This document shows positions 26,859 to 35,071 of a stretch of DNA of 64,000 nt, piece after piece. Position numbers and translations under genes: made by a program. The first letter of the stretch is position 1, and every line of letters begins with the position of its first letter. The notes beneath the pieces were generated by a model. That model searched no databases. It was not told where the DNA came from and saw nothing but the letters and a program-made list of their open reading frames with translations. The stretch comes from Alsobacter sp045348435. Its GTDB lineage: Bacteria > Pseudomonadota > Alphaproteobacteria > Rhizobiales > Beijerinckiaceae. The DNA is taken from contig NZ_CP157484.1 in the NCBI RefSeq assembly GCF_045348435.1, forward strand, positions 2,666,001-2,730,000, written 5' to 3'.

Positions 26859-27245
26859 ATGCCCCCGGCACTGGATTTCACCAAACAAGAGCTGACGCGG
26901 CTCGACGTCGCCCGCGCGGACGGAGCGTCGCTCGACTGGGCGTCCATGGCGCGGGACATGCTGCTTCGGGCCGCGCAGCGGCTCAGGGGAGCGGAGCAGG
27001 CCGAGGAGATAGCGACCGATTCTTTCGTGGAGAAGCTGGTCAACGACCTGCGCTTCCTGGCCTGCGAGATGGCCTGGAGCACGATCCCGAGCCTCGTCGT
27101 GCTCGACCATATCACCGGAGAGGCGGTGCAGCGGATCGACGGGGCGCTGCCTCATCTGGGCGACGGCGAACGCCGGACCGCCCTCATCGACCTCTGCCGG
27201 CAGGACGCCTGGCGGATCATCATGGACATTCGCCGGGCTGCGTGA
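26859..27245 (+). CDS. Hypothetical alpha-helical protein
   Basis: This 128-residue protein of unrecognised family is predicted to be soluble and mostly helical, with acidic and basic residues alternating (RLDVARADGASLDWASMARD). There are no cysteine clusters and no signal peptide. The ATG at 26859 follows CAGAGGG by several bases; an upstream in-frame GTG exists but would add a Lys/Arg-rich stretch lying in spacer. It lies 30 bases before the molybdopterin enzyme gene on the same strand, so cotranscription is likely, but I see no functional link. Confidence 0.6.
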   Translation: MPPALDFTKQELTRLDVARADGASLDWASMARDMLLRAAQRLRGAEQAEEIATDSFVEKLVNDLRFLACEMAWSTIPSLVVLDHITGEAVQRIDGALPHLGDGERRTALIDLCRQDAWRIIMDIRRAA

Positions 27246-27275
27246 TGTCGTCTGGCGTCATCGCCAGGCTCCGAC

Positions 27276-29363
27276 ATGAACGCACCCGTCGCCGTCACCC
27301 GTCGTCCTTCCGTCTGCCCGCATGACTGTCCGTCCGCCTGCGCGCTGGAGGTCGAGATCGTCGACGGCGCGCGCGTCGGCCGGGTCTATGGCGCGCCGGA
27401 CCAGGCCTACACGGCGGGCGTGATCTGCGCCAAGGTGGCCCGCTACGCCGAACGGGTCCACCACCCGGACCGCGTCACCCACCCGCTTCTGCGCGTCGGC
27501 CCCAAGGGCTCCGGCCAGTTCCGGCGCGCGTCCTGGGACGAGGCGCTCGACGTGGTGGCCGAGAACTTCCTGAGGGCCGAGCGCGAGTTCGGGGCCGAAT
27601 CCGTCTGGCCCTATCACTACGCCGGCACCATGGGCCTGGTGATGCGCGACGGCGTCAAGCGCCTCACCCACGCCAAGCGCTATTCGGGCTTCTACTCCAC
27701 CATCTGCATCAACCTCGCCTGGCCGGGCTACATCGCCGGCACGGGCAAGCTGGCAGGGCCCGACCCGCGCGAGATGGGCAAGTCCGACTGCGTCGTGATC
27801 TGGGGCACCAATGCGGTGTCCACGCAGGTCAATGTGATGACCCACGCCGTCCGGGCCCGCAAGGAGCGCGGGGCGAAGATCGTCGTCGTCGACGTGTACC
27901 AGAACGCCACCATGAAGCAGGCCGACATGGCGCTCTGCCTGCGGCCCGGAACGGACGGCGCGCTCGCCTGCGCGGTGATGCACGTGCTCTTTCGCGACGG
28001 GCTGGCGAACTGGGACTATCTGCGCCGCTACACCGACGCCCCGGAGGAGCTGCGCGACCATCTGCGGACGCGGTCGCCCGAATGGGCCTCCGCCATCACG
28101 GGCCTGCCCGTCGAGGAGATCGAGGCTTTCGCGCATCTCGTGGGCCGCACGCCGCGGACCTATTTCCGGCTGGGCTACGGCTTCTCCCGGCAGCGCAACG
28201 GCGCGGTGAACATGCACGCCGCGTCCTGCATCGCGGCCGTCACGGGCGCGTGGCTGCACGAGGGCGGCGGCGCCTTCCACAACAACGGCGCGATCTATCA
28301 CTGGCGCAAGTCCCTCATCGAGGGCCTCGACGCCTATGACCCGTCCGTCCGCAAGCTCGACCAGTCGAAGATCGGGCGCATCCTCACCGGGGATCCGGAC
28401 GCCCTCAAGGGCGGGCCGCCCGTCAAGGCGCTGTTCGTGCAGAGCACCAACCCGGCCGCGGTCGCGCCCGAGCAGGGCCTCGTCAAGCAGGGCTTCGCCC
28501 GGGAGGACCTCTTCGTCTGCGTCCACGAGCAGGTGATGACCGAGACGGCCCGGCTCGCCGACGTCGTCCTGCCGGCCACGATGTTCATGGAGCACGACGA
28601 CCTCTACCAGGGCGGCGGGCACCAATACATCATGTTCGGGGGAAAGCTGGTCGACCCGCCGGGCGAATGCCGCTCCAACCACGAGGTCGTCTCCTCCATC
28701 GCGGCGCGGGTCGGGGCGCGCCACCGCGGCTTCGACATGACGCCGCGCGAGATCATCGACTGGACCTTGCGCCAATCGGGCTGGGGAACCCTGGAGGAGC
28801 TCGAGGCGGGCAAGTGGATCGACGCCCAGCCGCCCTTCGAGCAGGCGCATTACCTGGACGGCTTCGCCTGGCCGGACCGCAAGTTCCGCTTCAAGCCCGA
28901 CTGGCCCAAGGTGCCCTTCTCGAATGACGGGCCGATGGGCCCCATCGCCGACATGCCGGCCCTCCCGGACCACTGGGCGGTGATCGAGCAGGCCACGCCC
29001 GAACACCCGTTCCGGCTGGCGACCAGCCCGGCCCGCAACTTCCTGAACACGAGCTTCAACGAGACGCCGACCTCGCTGAGCAACGAGAAGCGCCCCACGG
29101 TCATGATCCACCCCGCCGACGCGGCCGAACTCGGCGTCGCCGACGGCGAAGAGGTGACGCTGGAGAACCACCGCGGCGCGGTGCGCATCGCCGCGCGCCT
29201 GTTCGACGGGGTCCGGCGCGGCGTCCTGGTGGCGGAATCGATCTGGCCGGACAGCGCCTATCCGGACGGCAAGGGCATCAACCACCTCACGGGCGCGGAC
29301 GCGCCGGCGCCCTTCGGCGGCGCGGCGTTCCACGACAATCGCGTGCGTGTGGTGAAGACTTGA
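27276..29363 (+). CDS. Molybdopterin-containing oxidoreductase (bis-MGD, [4Fe-4S])
   Basis: This 695-residue enzyme of the DMSO reductase superfamily has an N-terminal [4Fe-4S] binding set, Cys14, Cys18, Cys22 (CPHDCPSAC) and Cys51 (GVICAKV). The Mo-cofactor domains include VIWGTNAVSTQVN and VVVDVYQNAT. A C-terminal dinucleotide-binding domain contains FRLATSPARNFLNTSF and GEEVTLENHRGAV. There is no Tat signal, so it should be cytoplasmic. This architecture fits formate dehydrogenase/biotin-sulfoxide-like and other uncharacterised soluble members. The metal-ligating residue could not be assigned with certainty. No partner electron-transfer subunit is nearby. Confidence 0.88.
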   Translation: MNAPVAVTRRPSVCPHDCPSACALEVEIVDGARVGRVYGAPDQAYTAGVICAKVARYAERVHHPDRVTHPLLRVGPKGSGQFRRASWDEALDVVAENFLRAEREFGAESVWPYHYAGTMGLVMRDGVKRLTHAKRYSGFYSTICINLAWPGYIAGTGKLAGPDPREMGKSDCVVIWGTNAVSTQVNVMTHAVRARKERGAKIVVVDVYQNATMKQADMALCLRPGTDGALACAVMHVLFRDGLANWDYLRRYTDAPEELRDHLRTRSPEWASAITGLPVEEIEAFAHLVGRTPRTYFRLGYGFSRQRNGAVNMHAASCIAAVTGAWLHEGGGAFHNNGAIYHWRKSLIEGLDAYDPSVRKLDQSKIGRILTGDPDALKGGPPVKALFVQSTNPAAVAPEQGLVKQGFAREDLFVCVHEQVMTETARLADVVLPATMFMEHDDLYQGGGHQYIMFGGKLVDPPGECRSNHEVVSSIAARVGARHRGFDMTPREIIDWTLRQSGWGTLEELEAGKWIDAQPPFEQAHYLDGFAWPDRKFRFKPDWPKVPFSNDGPMGPIADMPALPDHWAVIEQATPEHPFRLATSPARNFLNTSFNETPTSLSNEKRPTVMIHPADAAELGVADGEEVTLENHRGAVRIAARLFDGVRRGVLVAESIWPDSAYPDGKGINHLTGADAPAPFGGAAFHDNRVRVVKT

Positions 29364-29420
29364 CGTAACGCGTGCACTTGCGAAGGGTGAGAGACAAACC
29401 TCGCACAGGGATTCTCGTTC

Positions 29421-29771
29421 ATGCTCGTCGCTCGCCTCGCTCTCGCCTTCTCCCTGGTCGCGTCCTCCGCCATGGCGGGCGGGTCCTCGTCGAATTTCTC
29501 TGAGCCGCAGCCCGATCCCGCCACCAGGAGCATGAACCGCTATGAGGCGAAGCTGTGGGTGTTCGATCGCTGCCTGATCAGCCAGTCGAGGCTCATGGGC
29601 ACGACCCGCGAGGCCGTCCACACGCCCTGCAGCTGCTACTCGACCAAGACCGTCGACGGCATGACCAAGGTTGAGTTCGAGAACTTCCGCCAGAAGAGCT
29701 ATTTCGACGATACGACGCGCAACAAGGCGCTGGCCAACATCGACGCCTGCAAGCTGAAGCGCCCGATCTGA
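29421..29771 (+). CDS. Small exported four-cysteine protein
   Basis: This 116-residue protein has a clear signal peptide (MLVARLALAFSLVASSAMAG) and a short mature part with Cys51, Cys70, Cys72 and Cys109, which could form two disulfides in the periplasm. The central stretch HTPCSCYSTKTV is Cys-rich. No family is recognised. The signal peptide and the intact, GC-rich frame support a real gene. Confidence 0.65.
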   Translation: MLVARLALAFSLVASSAMAGGSSSNFSEPQPDPATRSMNRYEAKLWVFDRCLISQSRLMGTTREAVHTPCSCYSTKTVDGMTKVEFENFRQKSYFDDTTRNKALANIDACKLKRPI

Positions 29772-29802
29772 CCGGGGGCGCGGCCGCAGGCGGGGACCGG
29801 GC

Positions 29803-30609
29803 CTACTCGGCCGCCTCCGCCTTGGACGCGACGGCGCCCTCCTCTTCCGCGGGCACGAGCCGCATGGCCTCGTCCCGCTGCCGGGCCTGCTCGGCCAGCT
29901 TGGCGAGCCGGCGCTGGCCGTCGGGCTGGATCAGCCCCGCCGACATGATCAGCTTCGCGCCCTCGTCGACGGAGATCGACAGTTCGATCACCTCGTGGCG
30001 CGGCAGATAGAAGAAGAACCCGGTTGTCGGGTTCGGCGTGCAGGGCATGAACACGGCGACATATTCATGCTGGCCCGGCATGCGCTCCTGCAGCTCGCCC
30101 TGCGGCGGGGTGGACAGGAACACGATCGACCACATGTCCTTGGCCGGAAACTGCACCAGCCCCACCGTGCGGAACGACGTGCCCGACTGCGAGAACACCG
30201 TCTCGAAGATCTGCTTCACGCTCTTGTAGAGCCCGCGCACGACCGGCATGCGCCCGAGCAGGGTCTCGCCGAAGTCCAGCAGCGAGCGGCCGACGAGGTT
30301 GGCCGTCAGGAAGCCCAGCACCGTCAGGCCGAAAAAGGCGACGATCATCCCGAAGCCGGGGATCGGGTATTGCAGGTAGGTCTCCGGCAGATAGGGAGCC
30401 GGGATGAAGGGCTTCACCCAGCCGTCGACCAGATTGACCACCCACCATGTGATGTAGGCGGTGATCGCCAGCGGACCCGCCACGACGACGCCGGTCAGGA
30501 AATAGGCCCGCAGCCGATGCCCCGCCGACCGCTTCGGCGGGGGAACCGGGGCGATGAACGGAGTCGCCGCCAGACCAGCCTGCGGGGCCTCTACCGGCTC
30601 GATGGTCAT
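29803..30609 (-). CDS. DUF502-family membrane protein
   Basis: This 268-residue protein carries the DUF502 domain. It has two membrane helices (about residues 35-60, YFLTGVVVAGPLAITAYITW, and 85-107, GMIVAFFGLTVLGFLTANLV), followed by a soluble domain containing GRMPVVRGLYKSVKQIFETV and ATGGFFFYLPR-like sequence (here TTGFFFYLPRHEV). The C-terminal 40 residues are charged. Function is unknown; distant members are linked to membrane transport or vesicle-related processes in plants. It is downstream of glmS on the same strand, separated by 89 bases. Confidence 0.88.
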   Translation of the reverse strand: MTIEPVEAPQAGLAATPFIAPVPPPKRSAGHRLRAYFLTGVVVAGPLAITAYITWWVVNLVDGWVKPFIPAPYLPETYLQYPIPGFGMIVAFFGLTVLGFLTANLVGRSLLDFGETLLGRMPVVRGLYKSVKQIFETVFSQSGTSFRTVGLVQFPAKDMWSIVFLSTPPQGELQERMPGQHEYVAVFMPCTPNPTTGFFFYLPRHEVIELSISVDEGAKLIMSAGLIQPDGQRRLAKLAEQARQRDEAMRLVPAEEEGAVASKAEAAE

Positions 30610-30698
30610 GCGTCAGAACCCCTCGACGGACAATGCGGCGCACGCCGGCGGGGCCATGCGTGCGAGAGGCGTTCCGCGACGCGCTCCGACGAACAGGT

Positions 30699-32525
30699 TT
30701 ATTCGACGGTGACCGATTTTGCCAGATTGCGCGGCTGGTCGACGTCCTTGCCCAGCGCCACGGCCGCCCAGTAGGCCAGGAGCTGAATCGGCACCGCATA
30801 GACGATGGGCGCGAAGTCGGCTCCCATCGGCGGCATCACCACGTTCTCCAGCCCGTCCAGCCCCGACTCGGCCGCCGCATGCGCGTCCGAAATGAGCACG
30901 ATGCGACCGCCGCGCGCCGCGACCTCCTGCATGTTGGAGACCGTCTTCTCATAGAGCGCGTCGCGCGGCGCGATGACGATCACCGGCATGGTTTCGTCGA
31001 TCAGCGCGATGGGCCCGTGCTTGAGCTCGCCCGCCGCATAGGCCTCGGCGTGGATGTAGGAGATCTCCTTCAGCTTCAGCGCGCCTTCCAGCGCCATCGG
31101 GAAGCTGGAGCCGCGGCCGAGATAGAGCACGTCGCTGACCTTGGAGAGGTCGCGCGCCACCTGCTCGACCTCATGCTCGTGCTTCAGCGTCTCAGCCATC
31201 AGGCCCGGGACGGCGATGAGCTCGGTCACGAGGCGCAGCCCCTCGCTCTCCGACAGGGTCCCGCGCGCGAGCCCGGCCGCCACGGCCAGGCACGCCAGCA
31301 CGGTGAGCTGGCAGGTGAAGGCCTTGGTGGACGCCACGCCGATCTCCGGACCGGCCAGCGTCGGGGCGACCACGTCGCTCTCGCGGGCGATCGAGGAGGT
31401 GGGCACGTTGACGACGGAGAGGATCTTCTGGCCGTTCTCCTTGGCGTAGCGCAGCCCCGCCAGGGTGTCGGCGGTCTCGCCCGACTGGGAGATGAACAGC
31501 GCCAGGCCCTTGCGGGGCAGCGGCGCCTCCCGGTAGCGGAACTCCGACGCGACGTCGATCTCCACCGGCAGCCGCGCGAATCGCTCGAACCAGTACTTCG
31601 CCACCAGCCCGGCGATATAGGCCGTGCCGCAGGCCGAGACCGTCAGCCGGTCGAGGTCCGACCAGTCGAACGGAACCTCGAAGGGCAGGCGCACGCGGCC
31701 GGTCGCCATGTCGATATAGTGGGCGAGCGTGCGGCCCACGACCTCCGGCTGCTCGTGGATCTCCTTGGCCATGAAGTGGCGGTGGGCGCCCTTGTCGACG
31801 AGGAACGCGCCGGCGCTGGTCTTCTGCTTCGGGCGCTGGACGACGGCGTTGTTCTGGTCCCGGAACTCGGCGCCGCCATGGCGCAGCACGACCCAGTCGC
31901 CGTCCTCCAGATAGGTGATCGTGTCGGTGAAGGGCGCGAGCGCCAGGGCGTCGGAGCCCAGATACATCTCCCCCTCGCCCCAGCCCACGGCCAGCGGCGC
32001 GCCGCGCCGGGCGCCGATCATCAGGTCTTCCTCGCCGTCGAACAGGAAGGCGAGCGCGAAGGCGCCGCGGAACTGGGCCAGCGACGCCGCGACGGCCGCC
32101 ACCGGATCGTTGGTGCGCCGCATTTCGCGGGTGACGTATTGCGCCACCACCTCGGTGTCCGTCTCCGATTCGAAGCGCAGCCCGTCGGCCTGGAGCGACT
32201 CGCGCAATTCGCGGAAGTTCTCGATGATCCCGTTGTGAACCACGGCGAGCTTGTCGGTGGCGTGCGGATGCGCGTTGCGCTCGCTCGGCCGTCCATGGGT
32301 GGCCCACCGCGTGTGGCCGATGCCGATCAGGCCGTCCAGCGGCTGCTCGCGCAGGCGCGCCTCGAGGTTGCGCAGCTTGCCTTCCGCCCGCCGGCGATCC
32401 AGCCGCCCGCGTTCGAGGGTGGCGACGCCCGCTGAATCATAGCCCCGATATTCGAGGCGCTTCAGCCCGTCCACGATCAGCGATGCGACCGGTGTCGTTC
32501 CCAGGATGCCGACGATCCCGCACAT
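30699..32525 (-). CDS. glmS: Glucosamine-fructose-6-phosphate aminotransferase
   Basis: This 608-residue enzyme makes glucosamine-6-phosphate from fructose-6-phosphate and glutamine, the first step of UDP-GlcNAc synthesis. The catalytic Cys2 follows the initiator Met (MCGIVGILG). The N-terminal Ntn glutaminase domain (EYRGYDSAG, VVHNGIIENF) precedes two SIS sugar-isomerase domains, and the end DQPRNLAKSVTVE is typical. It is downstream of glmU with a 166-base structured spacer, so the pathway enzymes are encoded in tandem. Confidence 0.98.
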   Translation of the reverse strand: MCGIVGILGTTPVASLIVDGLKRLEYRGYDSAGVATLERGRLDRRRAEGKLRNLEARLREQPLDGLIGIGHTRWATHGRPSERNAHPHATDKLAVVHNGIIENFRELRESLQADGLRFESETDTEVVAQYVTREMRRTNDPVAAVAASLAQFRGAFALAFLFDGEEDLMIGARRGAPLAVGWGEGEMYLGSDALALAPFTDTITYLEDGDWVVLRHGGAEFRDQNNAVVQRPKQKTSAGAFLVDKGAHRHFMAKEIHEQPEVVGRTLAHYIDMATGRVRLPFEVPFDWSDLDRLTVSACGTAYIAGLVAKYWFERFARLPVEIDVASEFRYREAPLPRKGLALFISQSGETADTLAGLRYAKENGQKILSVVNVPTSSIARESDVVAPTLAGPEIGVASTKAFTCQLTVLACLAVAAGLARGTLSESEGLRLVTELIAVPGLMAETLKHEHEVEQVARDLSKVSDVLYLGRGSSFPMALEGALKLKEISYIHAEAYAAGELKHGPIALIDETMPVIVIAPRDALYEKTVSNMQEVAARGGRIVLISDAHAAAESGLDGLENVVMPPMGADFAPIVYAVPIQLLAYWAAVALGKDVDQPRNLAKSVTVE

Positions 32526-32584
32526 GATTTGGTCTCCAGAGCCTGGTCCGCAACGAGCGAGCGCCCCGTTCAGTGCTTATTAGA

Positions 32585-32674
32585 TCGCGCTTGTGACCGC
32601 GCGAAATCACTTTGGATGACCAAGAGTAACAGATCGAAGGTCGATCTGCGCGCGTCCTTCATCAGCACGCGCGC
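32585..32674 (-). promoter_or_regulatory. Three consecutive hairpins in the glmU-glmS spacer
   Basis: On the minus-strand transcript, after the glmU stop, come an 8-bp stem (32674-32667 with 32655-32648, GCGCGCGT/ACGCGCGC, 11-base loop), directly followed by a 7-bp stem with a three-base loop (32647-32631, AGATCGA/TCGATCT), and then a 6-bp stem (32604-32599 with 32590-32585, TCGCGC/GCGCGA). None is followed by a clear U-tract. They could be a processing or attenuation region between glmU and glmS. Pairings are read directly; function is inferred. Confidence 0.5.
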
Positions 32675-32691
32675 ATAACGTGCATTTATCG

Positions 32692-34143
32692 TCAATTCTT
32701 CTTGTTGGCGTCCCGGAATGCCTTGCCCCAGCCCGCCTTGACCACCTGCCTGCCGCGGCCCAGCGCCAGCGCGTCCTCCGGCACGTCGTCGGTGATCACC
32801 GAGCCCGAGCCCACGAAGGCGCCGGCGCCGACCGTCACCGGCGCGACCAGGGCGGAGTTGGATCCGATGAAGGCCTTCTCGCCGATCACGGTCCTCGCCT
32901 TGTGGAAGCCGTCGTAATTGCAGGTGATCGTCCCGGCCCCGATATTGGCCCCGGCCCCGACCTCCGCGTCGCCGACATAGCTGAGATGGTTGACCTTCGC
33001 GCCCTGGCCGAGCCGCGCGTTCTTCACCTCGACGTAATTGCCCACCTTGGTCTTCGCGCCGAGCTCCGCGCCCGGCCGCAGCCGCGCGAAGGGGCCGATC
33101 TCCGCATGGTCGCCGACCTTCGCCTTCTCGATATGACAGTTGGCGTGGATGACGACGTTGGCCCCGATCTCGACGCCGAGGCCGAACCACTGGTTCGGCT
33201 CCAGCACCGTGTCGGCCCCGAAGCTCGTGTCGTGGCTGAGGAACACCGTCTCGGGCGCGATCATCGTCACGCCCGATCGCATCGCCGCCTCGCGCAGCCG
33301 GCCCTGCATCAGGGCCTCCGCGGTGGCGAGCTGGACGCGGTCGTTGACGCCGCGCACCTCGTCCTCACCGGCGATGAGCGCCTGGGTGGAGTAGCCCCTC
33401 TCGCGCGCCGCCCCCACCACATCGGGCAGGTAATACTCCTTCTGGGCGTTGTCGGCGCCCACGGAGTCCAGGAGCTCGAGCGCGTGGCGCCCGTCGAGCG
33501 CCATCAGGCCGGCGTTGCACAGCCGGACGGCCCTCTCCTCCTCGGTGGCGTCCTTGTGCTCGCGGATGGCCAGCAGCGACCCTTCCTCAATGAGCAAGCG
33601 TCCGTAGCCGGTCGGATCCTGCGCCTCGAAGCCGAGCGCCGCCACGGACGCGCCCTCCCCGATCGCGTTGCGCAGCCGCCGGATGGTCTCGGGGCGCACC
33701 AGCGGCGTGTCTGCGAAGAGCGCCACCACGTCGTCGAAGCCGTCGGCGATCGCCTCCCGGGCGGCCAGCACGGCGTGGGCCGTGCCGAGCCGCTCCGCCT
33801 GCACGAAGATCCGGGCGGACGGCGCGAGGCGACGCGCCTCCGCGGCCACGTCCTCGCGCCCCGGGCCGACCACGACCGCGATGGCGTCCATGTCGGCCGC
33901 CCGCACGGCCGCGATCACGTGCCCGAGCAGGCTCAGCCCGGCCACCGCGTGCAGCACCTTGGGCCGGGACGACTTCATCCGCGTCCCCTCGCCCGCCGCC
34001 AGGATGACGGCGAGGCCGCGCCGCGTGACCGCCGGGCCCAGCAGCTCGTCCTGCAGCGCGCCGGCCGTCTCGTGATCGGGGCTCGGTCGCCCGTCCGTCG
34101 TCGAGGCCGCGGCGGCGCCAGGGGGGATGGTGATGTCGCTCAT
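32692..34143 (-). CDS. glmU: Bifunctional UDP-GlcNAc pyrophosphorylase / glucosamine-1-phosphate acetyltransferase
   Basis: This 483-residue enzyme catalyses the last two steps of UDP-N-acetylglucosamine synthesis. The pyrophosphorylase signature LAVILAAGEGTRMKSSRPKV starts at about residue 44. The C-terminal left-handed beta-helix contains FARLRPGAELGAKTKVGNYV and the acetyltransferase site GAGTITCNYDG. Compared with typical GlmU there is an extra N-terminal segment of about 40 residues (MSDITIPPGAAAAS...). A GTG or internal start nearer the catalytic domain is possible. It lies upstream of glmS. Confidence 0.96.
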   Translation of the reverse strand: MSDITIPPGAAAASTTDGRPSPDHETAGALQDELLGPAVTRRGLAVILAAGEGTRMKSSRPKVLHAVAGLSLLGHVIAAVRAADMDAIAVVVGPGREDVAAEARRLAPSARIFVQAERLGTAHAVLAAREAIADGFDDVVALFADTPLVRPETIRRLRNAIGEGASVAALGFEAQDPTGYGRLLIEEGSLLAIREHKDATEEERAVRLCNAGLMALDGRHALELLDSVGADNAQKEYYLPDVVGAARERGYSTQALIAGEDEVRGVNDRVQLATAEALMQGRLREAAMRSGVTMIAPETVFLSHDTSFGADTVLEPNQWFGLGVEIGANVVIHANCHIEKAKVGDHAEIGPFARLRPGAELGAKTKVGNYVEVKNARLGQGAKVNHLSYVGDAEVGAGANIGAGTITCNYDGFHKARTVIGEKAFIGSNSALVAPVTVGAGAFVGSGSVITDDVPEDALALGRGRQVVKAGWGKAFRDANKKN

Positions 34144-34256
34144 GGGAGGGTCCGGATCGGCTGGTGGGATTTCATTTACGATGACGACCTAGAGTCGCAA
34201 TGAATCGCACATGCCGGCGAGGCGCACCACTCCCGTCCGGACACACTGGTCCTTCG

Positions 34257-34868
34257 ATGCTTCAACCGTTGCGTATCGAGCCCACCTTCGCCGAGGCGGC
34301 ACCCGCGGTTCCCCTTGCGGGCGGCGCTGCGGCTCCGGTCCCGCCGACGGCGCCTGTCGAGCGCGCCGCCGCCGCGTCGGCCGCCGCCTGGGCCGGCGTC
34401 GCCGTCTCGGCGATCCTCTTGGGCGCGCCCTGCCTGTGGCCCGCCGCCAGGACCGAGCCGGCGCCCATGCGGCAGGCGTCCGCGGCCGACCTCGCCGCGC
34501 CCTCGCCGCGTCCCGACGTGGTCGCGACCGGCTCGCTGGCGCCCCAGCCGGCGCCGACGCCCGCCGCCTCGGCCGAGCCCCTGCAGGACGTCACGACGGA
34601 AACCTTCACCATCGCGCTCGGAGAGAGCACCGCGGCCGCGACACTGTGGGGCCGGTGGCGGTTCCTCCAGCAGGCCTACGCGGAGGAGATCGGCTCGCTG
34701 GCCGCTTCGGTGCGGCCCTCGCCGAACGCCCCGCAGCGGCAGATCCTCACGCTCGGCCCCTTCGCGAACGCCGGCAAGGCCGCCGAGTTCTGCGGCCGCT
34801 GGCGCGCCAAGGGCGCAAGTTGCGAAGTGGCGCGGGCCGACGGAGCCCGCCTCTCGCCGGGAACGTGA
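34257..34868 (+). CDS. Membrane-anchored protein with SPOR-like C-terminus
   Basis: This hypothetical protein of about 203 residues (start MLQPLRIEPTF) has an Ala/Pro-rich N-terminal region, one hydrophobic segment (AAWAGVAVSAILLGAPCLW) and a Pro-rich linker. The C-terminal 75 residues read LWGRWRFLQQAYAEEI...LTLGPFANAGKAAEFCGRW, which has the length and strand-helix pattern of a SPOR domain. The frame also offers an ATG at 34200, but the extra 19 residues look like spacer and neither start has a strong ribosome site. Peptidoglycan binding is inferred from the fold pattern only. Confidence 0.6.
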   Translation: MLQPLRIEPTFAEAAPAVPLAGGAAAPVPPTAPVERAAAASAAAWAGVAVSAILLGAPCLWPAARTEPAPMRQASAADLAAPSPRPDVVATGSLAPQPAPTPAASAEPLQDVTTETFTIALGESTAAATLWGRWRFLQQAYAEEIGSLAASVRPSPNAPQRQILTLGPFANAGKAAEFCGRWRAKGASCEVARADGARLSPGT

Positions 34869-35071
34869 CCGGCGCGCCGCCGATCGTCACATTTCGATGG
34901 TCTTGCGGCGGCCCGTCATGTTTTGATCGCATGACGCTCCGCCTTCACGCCATCTTCGAAACGGATCGCCCTGCCTCTATAGTGTGCTAGAAGCGCGCCC
35001 GATCGACGGGCGCGGCGCAGCCCAGCACCATGCGCCGTCGTCGCCAAAGGCTAATTGGGTTTCTGTCGTCG

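Noticed and set aside
32526..32691. glmS ribozyme
   Set aside because: The spacer has hairpins, but the known glmS ribozyme occurs in Gram-positive lineages and its core is not visible.
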